Shown piece by piece: positions 1-7,026 of a stretch of DNA of 12,456 bases. Position numbers and translations under genes: made by a program. The stretch lies in assembly GCA_005888335.1 (NCBI GenBank), contig VAWY01000117.1, positions 1 to 12,456 of the forward strand, read 5' to 3'. The notes beneath the pieces are model-generated. The model was given only the letters and a program-made list of their open reading frames with translations. It did no database searches and had not been told where the DNA came from. Source of the stretch: Actinomycetota bacterium (GTDB lineage: Bacteria > Actinomycetota > Thermoleophilia > Solirubrobacterales > Solirubrobacteraceae). How positions within the stretch are numbered: the first letter of the stretch is position 1; every line of letters begins with the position of its first letter.

Positions 1-1
1 C

Positions 2-226
2 CCGCAGGGCACCACGCCGCCCTACCGCGAGCCCGGCGCGCTGTTCTGGCGGCGCGTCTTCGTCCCGCTCTACCGGCGTGTGCCGTGGCAGACGAAGGAG
101 CGCGCGATGCGGGCGCTCGGCATGACCGCCGAGCGCTCGGGCTGGACGGCTCCGGCGCGCCGCCCGAGCGAGCCGTGGCGCCCGCCGGGGGGCGACGGTC
201 GACCGACGGTCGCCCCGCGGCAGTAG
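2..226 (+). CDS. 3' end of an unrecognised protein gene (partial)
   Basis: The frame is open from the first bases of the window and ends at TAG (224-226), giving the last 74 residues of a longer protein. It contains a W/R/Y-rich stretch (FWRRVF, PLYRRVPWQTKER) followed by a Pro/Arg-rich, probably disordered tail. GC-rich third positions and a dense aromatic/basic segment make it look like a real C-terminus rather than a chance frame. No family is recognised and no catalytic motif is visible, so I assign no function. The following gene starts 217 bp downstream, so the two are probably not tightly coupled. Confidence 0.55.
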   Translation, partial: PQGTTPPYREPGALFWRRVFVPLYRRVPWQTKERAMRALGMTAERSGWTAPARRPSEPWRPPGGDGRPTVAPRQ

Positions 227-236
227 CCACTGGGTT

Positions 237-268
237 CACCGGCGCTTCACCCGGGGCCGCTGCCGGTG
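237..268 (+). terminator. Possible hairpin after the first gene
   Basis: CACCGGC (237-243) and GCCGGTG (262-268) form a perfect 7-bp stem with an 18-nt loop, starting 11 nt after the stop of the partial gene. There is no T-tract. A second GCCGGTG copy follows at 282-288, so an alternative pairing is possible. The position suits a terminator but the evidence is weak. The rest of the 227-443 gap shows no gene and no convincing promoter. Confidence 0.25.
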
Positions 269-443
269 CGCTTGCCTTCCCGCCGGTGCGTGCCTCGGAC
301 GGGATCACTTGCCGCCGGGCGCTCGGCTCCTGACGATGCTCCGCGTTGTTGCGTGTTGTGCGGATGGCCCTTGCTCAGAACCTGCGGGCAAGTCTTCGTG
401 AATCACCCATGAGCGCAGCGCGGGTTCACGCGATGCTCGCGGC

Positions 444-1241
444 ATGCGGAGAAGGACGGCGATCCTGCTGTGTCTGGCCGTCGTGTCGGTCGGCGCCGGG
501 GCGTACTTCGTCATCGGCGCGCTGAGCGGCGACGAGCCGGCGAAGGCCGGCGCGCCTGCGCGGGCGACGTCGCAGGCCGCAACCGGCGCCCCGGCCGCGT
601 TCGCGGACGACCGCCCGATTCTCGAGCGCGGGACACGCGAGCCTGCGCACAAGCGTCACCCCTCGCAGAAGCACCGGTCTCGATCGACGGCGCACCGGTC
701 GCATCGCTCCTCCCACAAGCGCGCGGACACCGCTCCGTCGCGCGCGCCCGAGCACGACCCCGGTCTCGGCGGACTCACCGGGGGCGAGCCGGCGCCGGAT
801 CCGAAGCCGGCGGCGCCCGTCCCCTCCCCCGCGGCGCCGGTGCCGGCGGTGCCTCAGGCGCCCGCGCCGGCCGTCCCGGTCCCGTCGCCGCCGCAGACGA
901 CGATCGGCGAGATCCTCGACCTCATCGGCGCGGTCACCGGTGCACCGGGGTCGTCGTCGCCCGCGGCACCCGGCCAGCTGCCGCAGGATTGCCCCGCGTC
1001 GAGCTCGGGGCCGGGGTCGGGGAGCACCACGCACGATCAGGGGAAGTCCGGGAGCGATCCCGGGAAGTCCGCCGGTGACGACGCCTCCGGCTCCCAGAGC
1101 GGCACGGCGGACCTCGTCAGCCAGATCATCGACGCGCTCTGCGCCGGCGCTCAGGCGAATCCCGACCACAAGGGCGAGAACGGCACGAGCGGCGGCGGCT
1201 CCGGCGACCGGTCGGGTCCGGGCGACGGCGCGCACGGCTGA
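444..1241 (+). CDS. Membrane-anchored or secreted Pro/Ala-rich hypothetical protein
   Basis: A 265-residue protein. Its N-terminus (MRRR, then a hydrophobic stretch at about residues 5-27, TAILLCLAVVSVGAGAYF) is a signal anchor or uncleaved signal peptide, which supports this ATG even though no clear Shine-Dalgarno precedes it. A basic, His/Arg/Ser-rich segment follows (about 65-95), then a Pro/Ala/Val low-complexity stretch (about 115-150), then two short amphipathic segments (GEILDLIGAVTG and LVSQIIDALC) separated and followed by Gly/Ser/Asp-rich linkers. Only two Cys lie outside the signal region (QDCPAS and DALCAG), so one extracellular disulfide is possible. The composition suggests a flexible envelope or wall-spanning protein. 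No domain family is recognised. The LanC-like secreted protein follows 54 bp downstream on the same strand. Confidence 0.75.
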   Translation: MRRRTAILLCLAVVSVGAGAYFVIGALSGDEPAKAGAPARATSQAATGAPAAFADDRPILERGTREPAHKRHPSQKHRSRSTAHRSHRSSHKRADTAPSRAPEHDPGLGGLTGGEPAPDPKPAAPVPSPAAPVPAVPQAPAPAVPVPSPPQTTIGEILDLIGAVTGAPGSSSPAAPGQLPQDCPASSSGPGSGSTTHDQGKSGSDPGKSAGDDASGSQSGTADLVSQIIDALCAGAQANPDHKGENGTSGGGSGDRSGPGDGAHG

Positions 1242-1249
1242 GGCGCTTA

Positions 1250-1267
1250 CCGCGCGCACACGCGCGG
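1250..1267 (+). terminator. GC hairpin between two + strand genes
   Basis: CCGCGCG (1250-1256), loop CACA, CGCGCGG (1261-1267) is a perfect 7-bp all-GC stem starting 8 nt after the stop of the Pro/Ala-rich gene. Both sides carry CTTA. It has no T-tract, as is common for high-GC actinobacterial terminators. It lies 28 nt before the GTG of the LanC-like gene, so it could also attenuate or separate the two genes. Confidence 0.4.
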
Positions 1268-1295
1268 CTTAGGTGCGCTCGGCAGCCTTCCCGCG

Positions 1296-2690
1296 GTGTT
1301 TCGTTCGCTGAGCCTCGTGCTCGCGTTCGCGCTCGCCGCGCCCGCGCACGCCGCCCCCGCTCGCACCGTCCTCGACGCCGCCGGCAGCGAACTGCTCGCC
1401 GAGCACGTGCGCGGCCCCGGCGGCGGCTGGGCGTGGCGCAGCGCGATCCAGGCCCCGCACCTGCAGACCGACCGCGACGTCGGCGCCGCCGGCGTGGCGA
1501 TGGGGCTGCTCGCGCTCTACGAGACGACGCGCGAGCGGCGCTACCTGCGCGGCGCCGAGCACGCCGCCGACTGGCTGCTCGCCGTCGCGCAGCCCGCGCA
1601 GGGCGGGCTGCGGTGGCCGGACTACCGCGATCCGGGTCGCGTCGACGACACGCACTTCACCTCGTTCGACGACGGCGCGGCCGGCATCGCCGACCTGCTG
1701 TGGCGCGTCGGCGAGGTCAGCGGCCGCCGGCGCTACCGGCGCGCGGCGCTCGCCGGGCTGCGCTGGCTTGAGGCCCGCGCCGCCGGGGTGCGCGGCGTCG
1801 CCTGCCCGCCGCGCTGTCGCTGGCGCTACTACAACCACGCCGAGGACTACGAGACCGGCATCGGCGAGGGTCAGGCCGGCATCGTCTACGCACTCGACGC
1901 CTTCGCCCAGCGGCTGCACAGCTCGCGCCTCGAGCGCTACGCCGTCGCCGGTGCGCGCTATCTGGAGCAGCTGATCACGCCGGTCGGCGCCCTGCCCGAG
2001 CGCGTTGGCGGCCACGACTACGACACCGGCTTTTTGTCCGGCGCGTCCGGCGTGGCGTTCACCTTCCTCTCGCTGTATCGCCACACGGGCGACGCGCGCT
2101 GGGCGAACGACGCCCGGCGCCTGCTGGACTGGGTCGAGCGCCAGGCCGTCCGCCGGCGCGACGGGATCGCCTGGCCGATCGAGGCGGGCGGTGATCCCAC
2201 GCTGGCGACCGGGTTCGAGGAGGGCGCGGCGGGCATCGGGTGGGTCGAGCTGCAGGCGTGGCGCGTGCTCGGCGACGAGCGGCGGCTGCGCGTCGCCGAC
2301 GCCGCGAGCGACTGGCTGCTCGGCGAGGCCGCCGAGGGCCACGCGCCCGGCGCCTGGCCCGAGGACCTCGGCCGGCCGCTGGTCCACACGAGCCTCAACA
2401 ACGGCGCGTCCGGCATCGGCTGGTTCCTGGACGACCTGGCGCGGGCGACCGGGTCGGCCCCGGCCGCCCGCGGCGCGCTCGCCGCGCGGCGGTGGCTGCT
2501 CGCCGTCGCGCGCCACGGCCGCGCCGGCGTGTACTGGTTCGAGCACCGCGCCCGCGGCGTGTCGCGGCTGCCGCACGAGCCGTCCTGGCACTGGGGCGCG
2601 GCGGGGATCGCGGCGTTCCTCGCCCGGCTGAGCGGCTGGCGGGTCGACATGCCGGGAATGGAGCCGGGGCTTGAGCCCGTTTCGAAATAG
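1296..2690 (+). CDS. Secreted LanC-like (lanthionine synthetase C fold) protein without zinc ligands
   Basis: A 464-residue protein with a GTG start. Residues 1-19 form a signal peptide (hydrophobic SLVLAFALAA, then AHA before A20), so it should act outside the cytoplasm. Seven GxxG turns occur at roughly 60-residue spacing, each in a hydrophobic helix start: GAAG 63, GAAG 127, GQAG 192, GASG 249, GAAG 310, GASG 370 and GAAG 434. This is the pattern of the seven-fold alpha/alpha toroid of LanC/LANCL proteins, which is related to glycosidase alpha/alpha barrels. LanC cyclases bind zinc through Cys, Cys and His (a C-H pair near the C-terminus). Here the only cysteines are C170 and C174 (CPPRC), and no Cys-His pair exists, so thioether cyclase activity is unlikely. 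Conserved-looking Trp, Asp, Glu and His in the turns (FDDG, GEGQ, FEEG, WHWG) are more like a carbohydrate-binding or hydrolytic cleft. The convergent glycosidase next door fits that reading. The last codons lie inside the long hairpin. Confidence 0.85.
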   Translation: MFRSLSLVLAFALAAPAHAAPARTVLDAAGSELLAEHVRGPGGGWAWRSAIQAPHLQTDRDVGAAGVAMGLLALYETTRERRYLRGAEHAADWLLAVAQPAQGGLRWPDYRDPGRVDDTHFTSFDDGAAGIADLLWRVGEVSGRRRYRRAALAGLRWLEARAAGVRGVACPPRCRWRYYNHAEDYETGIGEGQAGIVYALDAFAQRLHSSRLERYAVAGARYLEQLITPVGALPERVGGHDYDTGFLSGASGVAFTFLSLYRHTGDARWANDARRLLDWVERQAVRRRDGIAWPIEAGGDPTLATGFEEGAAGIGWVELQAWRVLGDERRLRVADAASDWLLGEAAEGHAPGAWPEDLGRPLVHTSLNNGASGIGWFLDDLARATGSAPAARGALAARRWLLAVARHGRAGVYWFEHRARGVSRLPHEPSWHWGAAGIAAFLARLSGWRVDMPGMEPGLEPVSK

Positions 2691-2835
2691 ACGGTCGATG
2701 CGACGTGGTCCGATCCGCGGATGCCGGGCGTCGGCCGCGGGCGGAGCCGTACTTGACGTACGGCGAGCCCGCGGGGTGGCGTCCGGCGCCGCGGGCGGGC
2801 CGCGGCGCATCGGCCGGAATTTCGAAGCGGGCTCA
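2672..2835 (+). repeat. Long nested imperfect hairpin between convergent genes
   Basis: Hand pairing gives one almost continuous stem-loop. Pairs run 2672-2688 with 2819-2835 (17 bp, TTCGAA in each arm), 2692-2702 with 2806-2816 (11), 2704-2712 with 2796-2804 (9), 2714-2720 with 2789-2795 (7), 2722-2730 with 2780-2788 (9), 2731-2733 with 2777-2779 (3), 2735-2742 with 2767-2774 (8) and 2746-2752 with 2758-2764 (7). The apical loop is TTGAC (2753-2757). This totals about 71 pairs, 9 of them T/G on the + strand, interrupted only by short bulges and internal loops. The left arm includes the last codons and most of the stop of the LanC-like gene; the right arm ends 1 nt before the stop triplet of the glycosidase. 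It may be a bidirectional terminator, a structured 3' UTR or RNA, or a MITE/REP-like element. No open frame inside looks coding. Confidence 0.85.
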
Positions 2836-4875
2836 TCAGCGGCGCTTGACGGCGACGACGACAGACAGCGGCGGCAGCGCGACGGGCGTTCCGCCGGCCA
2901 CCGCGGCGCGCACCGGCGGCGCGTCGGGCCGCGGATAGCCGCCCGGGCCGCCGGGATGCCAGGCGTAGTCGGCGCGCGACAGCGTCGCCGTCTCCAGCGG
3001 CCCCGCCGCCGCGCCGCCCACGCGGACCGCGGCGGCGTACGCGTGGCGTGGATCGCGGTTGACCAGCAGGACCGCGAGGCGCCCGTCGGGCCGGCGCACC
3101 GCGTACGCGCTGACGGCGGCGCGCGGCGAGACGCTCGCCGCGAGCAGGCGGTGCAGCGCGTCGCCGGGCTGCGTCCACGTCCTCGACAGCAGCCGGGCCG
3201 CCCACAGCGCGGCGGTCGGGTGCTTGATGCGCCGGTCCGACCGCGAGAGCCACAGCGTCAGGTTGCCCCACGTGTCGCAGTGCGGCAGCTCGCGGATGAG
3301 CGCGTCGGGCTCGGGTCCGTACACGTACGCGGCGTCGCCGCCGTGCGCCAGCAGGGTGCCGACCGCGTCGGCGTCGAGCACGGCGCCGGGCAGGTCGACC
3401 TCGGCGCGCGCGGCGAACGCCGAGTAGCCGAGCTCGGTGATCTCGAACGGCACGCGCGCGGGGACACCCTCGGCGCGCTGGCGGCGCAGCGTCGCGGCGA
3501 GCATCGCGGGCGCGCGCGCGAGCTGCGGGCCGACGGCCGCGCACCCGTCGTCGAACGGGTACCACTCGAACGAGAAGAAGTTGAGCCGGCGCAGCGCCCC
3601 GCGCCGGCGCAGCTCGCCCACGAAGCGCCGCGTCCACGAGCGCTCGCCGTGCGCGTCGGGCCAGGCGACCCAGTCCGGGATCGCGGTCTGCAGGCTGGGC
3701 CCGCCGAGCGCGACGCGCGGGTCGGCCCGCGCCAGCGCGCGGGCGAACTCGGCGTACAGCGTCCCGTAGTCCTCGGGCGAGGCGAGCTGGCCGTCCGGCT
3801 CCTCGCCGAGCTCGATGCCGCGCAGCGCGACCCGATGCGCGCGCAGCCAGCGCAGCTCGGCGACCGCGTTGGCCGGCGTGCCGTAGAGCACCGAGACCGG
3901 CGCCAGCATCCCACGGCCGCGGGCGAGCCCGGACGCCAGCACGGTCGAGAAGCCCGGCTGGTCGTAGTCGGGGTCGCGGTCGCGGGCCGTGTGCCAGGGG
4001 TCGGTCGAGGAGGCAAGCGTCACGGTCTGCCGCGCGCCGCTCGGGGCGTGGCGGACGAGGTCGTGGAACCGCCCGCCGCGCAGCGTTCCGACGCCGAGCT
4101 CGCGGATGGCGTAGCCGAGCCGGTCGCGCACGTCGCGCGACCCGCGTGGCGCGGTGTGCGACGAGCGTGTCAGAAGCACGCGCACGAAGCGCACGGGCTG
4201 CGGGCGGTCCGCGACGCGCAGCGTCTGCACGCCCCCGCGCGAGGTGAACCGCGCGCGCGCAAACCAGCGCCAGCGCCCGGGCGGATGGCCGGCGAGCGCG
4301 ATCGCGCTCGGCCCGTCGAAGCGCTCGACCTGAAAGCGCGTCGCGTAAGGCGTCCCCCAACGGACGCGCACGGCGTCGACGCGCCGCGGCCGGCGGAGGT
4401 CGACGAGCACCCACTGCGGGCGCGCCACGTGGGCGAAGTGCGGATCGAGGTACGGGTCGCTCTTCCAGAAGGTTCGCGCCCGCCCGTCGTCGAGGCGCGA
4501 GTACCCGTCGTCCTCGGCCTGGTCGACGGTGTCGCCGCGGCGCGGGAGCCGGTAGCCGTAGGAGACGCGGATCGGCCTGCGGGTGCGCCACGACGACGTC
4601 CAGTAGCCGCGATGGTGCCGGGCGTCGCTCCAGTGCCCGGCGCTGTTCCAGTGCCACGCCTCGACGCCGAGCTCGGTGCGCAGGCGGTAGCTCGCCGACC
4701 GCAGCCCGGCCGAGGCCATCGCGCGGATGTTCGCGCGCGTGTAGATGCGCCGCGTGTCGCCGCGCTCGTGGCCGTCGAGTGCCATCCCGAAGGCGCGGTC
4801 TGGGCGGAACGCGTGCACGACCCGGGGAGGGTCGACGGCCACGACGAGCGGGGTGGGCGCCGGGACGCCGAGCAT
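2836..4875 (-). CDS. Discoidin-domain glycosidase-like protein (clan GH-A-like barrel)
   Basis: About 679 residues from the ATG at 4875, which has GGGAG just upstream; a TTG at 5010 would add 45 residues but would cover the ribosome binding site of the divergent small gene. The N-terminal part (about 25-110) has a distinctive aromatic region (SYRLRTEL, WHWNSAGHWSD, GYWTSSW, LPRRGDT, YSRLDDG, FWKSDPYLD). A beta-rich discoidin/F5-8C-like module follows (about 110-265; PQWVLVDL, VDAVRVRWG, VRFVRVLLT), then a TIM-barrel-like domain (about 290-560), then a C-terminal beta domain. GEEPDG (E359) resembles the acid/base Glu-Pro motif at the end of barrel strand 4, and FEITELGYS (E481) the nucleophile at strand 7 of clan GH-A. 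Substrate is unknown. No signal peptide is visible with either start, which is odd for such a protein. It converges on the LanC-like gene and diverges from the peptide/exporter unit. Confidence 0.8.
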   Translation of the reverse strand: MLGVPAPTPLVVAVDPPRVVHAFRPDRAFGMALDGHERGDTRRIYTRANIRAMASAGLRSASYRLRTELGVEAWHWNSAGHWSDARHHRGYWTSSWRTRRPIRVSYGYRLPRRGDTVDQAEDDGYSRLDDGRARTFWKSDPYLDPHFAHVARPQWVLVDLRRPRRVDAVRVRWGTPYATRFQVERFDGPSAIALAGHPPGRWRWFARARFTSRGGVQTLRVADRPQPVRFVRVLLTRSSHTAPRGSRDVRDRLGYAIRELGVGTLRGGRFHDLVRHAPSGARQTVTLASSTDPWHTARDRDPDYDQPGFSTVLASGLARGRGMLAPVSVLYGTPANAVAELRWLRAHRVALRGIELGEEPDGQLASPEDYGTLYAEFARALARADPRVALGGPSLQTAIPDWVAWPDAHGERSWTRRFVGELRRRGALRRLNFFSFEWYPFDDGCAAVGPQLARAPAMLAATLRRQRAEGVPARVPFEITELGYSAFAARAEVDLPGAVLDADAVGTLLAHGGDAAYVYGPEPDALIRELPHCDTWGNLTLWLSRSDRRIKHPTAALWAARLLSRTWTQPGDALHRLLAASVSPRAAVSAYAVRRPDGRLAVLLVNRDPRHAYAAAVRVGGAAAGPLETATLSRADYAWHPGGPGGYPRPDAPPVRAAVAGGTPVALPPLSVVVAVKRR

Positions 4876-5020
4876 GAGCTCCCGCAACCTTGGCCGCGCG
4901 CGCTCAACGTCGCCTGAAGCAAGCGCCGGTCGCAACCGGATCGTAACCCGCGGCCCATCCTGCCCAACCGGCGCCGAGCAAGGCTGCCCGCGGACGGATC
5001 CCCACCCCAAGGAGGCTCAC
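4876..5020. promoter_or_regulatory. Divergent intergenic region with a small palindrome
   Basis: This 145-bp region separates the start of the glycosidase (-) from the small peptide gene (+) and should hold both promoters. CCGGT-CGCA-ACCGG (4926-4939) is a 5-bp palindrome with a 4-nt loop, and a related ACCGGCGCC occurs at 4967-4975, so an operator or leader hairpin is possible. I see no convincing -35/-10 pair and recognise no riboswitch. Confidence 0.35.
5009..5015 (+). promoter_or_regulatory. Consensus ribosome binding site of the small peptide gene
   Basis: AAGGAGG, a full anti-16S match, lies 5 nt before the ATG at 5021. It is the strongest Shine-Dalgarno found in the window and is the main evidence that the short frame at 5021 is translated. 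It also sets the start, because the same frame is open further upstream. Confidence 0.8.
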
Positions 5021-5170
5021 ATGAGCCGACGTCACACCCCCCGACGTGCCGCCCGGTTGCGGCAGCTCAAGCCCGCGTTGCGCGGCACGCGCGAACGAGA
5101 CGACCACGGGAGTGGTCGGCACGGAAGCGGCGGCGGAAGCTCGAGGCACGGCTCCGGCAGCGAGGGCTAA
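5021..5170 (+). CDS. Small cationic peptide with HGSG repeats
   Basis: A 49-residue product. The first half (1-26) is strongly basic and could form an amphipathic helix (RRHTPRRAARLRQLKPALRG). The second half is Gly/Ser/His-rich with three HGSG units (DHGSG at 28-32, RHGSG at 33-37, RHGSG at 42-46) and ends SEG. It has no Cys or Thr in the repeat half. This two-part layout, basic leader-like and low-complexity core-like, resembles a modified-peptide precursor. It starts an apparent operon with an ABC exporter 20 bp downstream and a kinase overlapping that. The four or more Ser in the tail could be kinase targets; this is inference. Alternatives are a small nucleic-acid-binding protein or a leader peptide that tunes translation of the exporter. 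No known family is recognised. Confidence 0.7.
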   Translation: MSRRHTPRRAARLRQLKPALRGTRERDDHGSGRHGSGGGSSRHGSGSEG

Positions 5171-5190
5171 CGCCGGGACGACGCGCGCCC

Positions 5191-7026
5191 GTGCGACTTC
5201 ATGCCTTCGTACGAGCGCACGGTGGCGGTGCGGTGCCGGAGGTCGCCGCACCGCCGGTCCCGGTCCGGGCGCTGGCGCGGCGGTTCTGGCCCTACGTCCG
5301 CCCATACCGGCGGCAGCTGGTCGCCGCGCTGGCGCTCGTCGTCCTCGTCCCGGCGATCGACACGGCGACGATCTACACCTACAAGCTGCTCGTCGACCGC
5401 GTCATCGTCCCCCGCGACCTCCACGCGCTCGTCTTCTGCGGCGGGCTCTTCGCGGGGCTGACGCTGGTCGGCGGCATCGCCTCCTTCGGTGACGACTACG
5501 TCGGCACCTGGGTCGCCGAGCACTTCCTGCTCGACCTGCGCGTCGGCGTCTTCGCCCATCTGCAGCGGCTGTCGCTGGACTTCTTCGACCGGCGGCGGCT
5601 CGGCGACCTCATCTCGCGGCTGACCGGCGACGTCGCCGCGATCGAGACGATGACGCTCTACTCGCTCGGCGACGCGCTGTCCTACGTCGCGCGGATCGCG
5701 TTCTTCTCGGTCGCGCTCGCGGTCCTGGACTGGCAGCTCGCGGCGACGACGCTGCTCATCGTCCCGCTCTTCTGGATCACCACGCGGCACTTCTCGCGGG
5801 AGATCAAGCAGGCGTCGCGCGAGAAGCGCCGGCGCAGCGGCGCGGTGAGCGCGGTGGCCGAGGAGAGCCTCGCCAACGTCGCCGTGGTGCAGGCCTACAA
5901 CGGGCAGGAGGGCGAGATCGAGCGGATGGCACGGGAGTCCCGCGGCGCCCTCGATGCCGAGATGACCGCCACTCGCCTGCGCGCGGTCTTCTCGCCGCTG
6001 ATGGACCTGTTCGAGCTCGCCGGCGCGCTGATCGTCGTCGGGCTCGGGACCTACGAGCTCGCGCACGGCCGCCTGTCCCTCGGCGGCCTCGTCGCATACC
6101 TCGCCTACCTGACGCAGCTCTACGCGCCGATCCGCCGCCTGAGCCGGCTGATCAACAGCGTTTTCGCCGCGACCGCGAGCGCGGAGCGCGTCAGCGAGCT
6201 GCTCGACGAGCGCCCGTCGGTCACTGAGCCTCCGGGGCCGCGTCTCGTCGCGCGCCCGCAGGGGCGCCTGACGTTCGACGACGTGTCGTTCAGCTACCCG
6301 GGCGCCGCGCGCGCCGCGCTCGCCGGCGTGTCGTTCGCGGTCGAGCCCGGCGAGGTCGTCGCGCTCGTCGGCGCGAGCGGCGCCGGCAAGTCGACGGCCG
6401 CAAAGCTCATCCTGCGCTTCTACGACCCGACCGCGGGCGCCGTGCGACTCGACGGCGCGGACCTGCGGTCGCTCGGCCTGCGCGATCTGCGCGACCACGT
6501 CTCGCTGCTCCTGCAGGAGACGCTCATCTTCGACGCGACCGTCGGCGAGAACATCACGTTCGGGCGCCCGGGCGCGTCGGCCGCGACGATCGAGCGCGCC
6601 GCTCGCGAGGCGGACGCGCACGACTTCGTCTCCCGGCTGCCCGACGGCTACGACACGCTCGTCGGCCAGCGCGGGCGGCTGTTGTCCGGCGGGCAGCGCC
6701 AGCGGATCGCCATCGCCCGCGCGATGATCCGCGACGCGCCGGTGCTCGTCCTCGATGAGCCGACGACGGGGCTCGACGTCGAGTCGGGCGAGCGCATCCT
6801 CGCGCCGCTGCGCCGGCTGATGGCCGGGCGTGCGACCGTCGTGATCTCCCACGATCTGCGCATCGCACGCGACGCGGACCGCATCGTCGTCCTCGACCGC
6901 GGGTGCGTGGTCGAGCGCGGCAGCCACCCGCGGCTCGTCGCCGCCGGCGGCGTCTACGCGCGGCTCTGGCGCCTGCATGAACGTCCCCATGACGACGTCG
7001 CCCTCCACGCTCTCGCCGGCGACTGA
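5191..7026 (+). CDS. ABC exporter half-transporter (permease fused to ATPase)
   Basis: A 611-residue protein of the ABCB/MsbA-like type, which normally works as a dimer in the inner membrane and exports lipids, peptides or drugs using ATP. The transmembrane domain spans about 30-325 (hydrophobic helices near 42-60, 79-97, 160-200 and 275-310). The ATPase follows: Walker A GASGAGKST (394-402), Q-loop Q442, signature LSGGQ (498-502), Walker B VLVLDEP (D522, E523) and switch H554. All catalytic residues are present. There is no N-terminal C39 peptidase domain, so it would not itself cleave a leader. I use the GTG at 5191, 20 bp after the peptide stop; a GTG at 5233 is also possible. The 3' end overlaps the kinase gene. 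Substrate is not determined by sequence; the small peptide is the contextual candidate. Confidence 0.92.
   Translation: MRLHAFVRAHGGGAVPEVAAPPVPVRALARRFWPYVRPYRRQLVAALALVVLVPAIDTATIYTYKLLVDRVIVPRDLHALVFCGGLFAGLTLVGGIASFGDDYVGTWVAEHFLLDLRVGVFAHLQRLSLDFFDRRRLGDLISRLTGDVAAIETMTLYSLGDALSYVARIAFFSVALAVLDWQLAATTLLIVPLFWITTRHFSREIKQASREKRRRSGAVSAVAEESLANVAVVQAYNGQEGEIERMARESRGALDAEMTATRLRAVFSPLMDLFELAGALIVVGLGTYELAHGRLSLGGLVAYLAYLTQLYAPIRRLSRLINSVFAATASAERVSELLDERPSVTEPPGPRLVARPQGRLTFDDVSFSYPGAARAALAGVSFAVEPGEVVALVGASGAGKSTAAKLILRFYDPTAGAVRLDGADLRSLGLRDLRDHVSLLLQETLIFDATVGENITFGRPGASAATIERAAREADAHDFVSRLPDGYDTLVGQRGRLLSGGQRQRIAIARAMIRDAPVLVLDEPTTGLDVESGERILAPLRRLMAGRATVVISHDLRIARDADRIVVLDRGCVVERGSHPRLVAAGGVYARLWRLHERPHDDVALHALAGD

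Noticed and set aside
85..333. Separate 82-codon + strand gene at the window start
   Set aside because: It overlaps the partial gene ending at 226 in another frame, has Ala/Gly/Arg shadow composition and no ribosome binding site.
2672..2835. Integron attC site or insertion-sequence ends
   Set aside because: No integrase or transposase is in the window, no attC core-site pattern was recognised, and no flanking target duplication was found.
2018..4657. Very long open frame on the - strand (about 879 codons) across the LanC-like 3' end and the glycosidase region
   Set aside because: Its product is Arg/Ala/Pro low-complexity, it crosses the long hairpin, and real domain motifs lie in other frames. 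It is a high-GC shadow frame.
2671..4917. Long + strand frame (about 748 codons) antisense to the glycosidase gene
   Set aside because: The composition is Arg/Ala/Gly-rich without motifs; the opposite strand encodes clear discoidin and glycosidase motifs.
4876..5020. Riboswitch upstream of the small peptide gene
   Set aside because: A few short palindromes exist, but no known aptamer consensus could be recognised.
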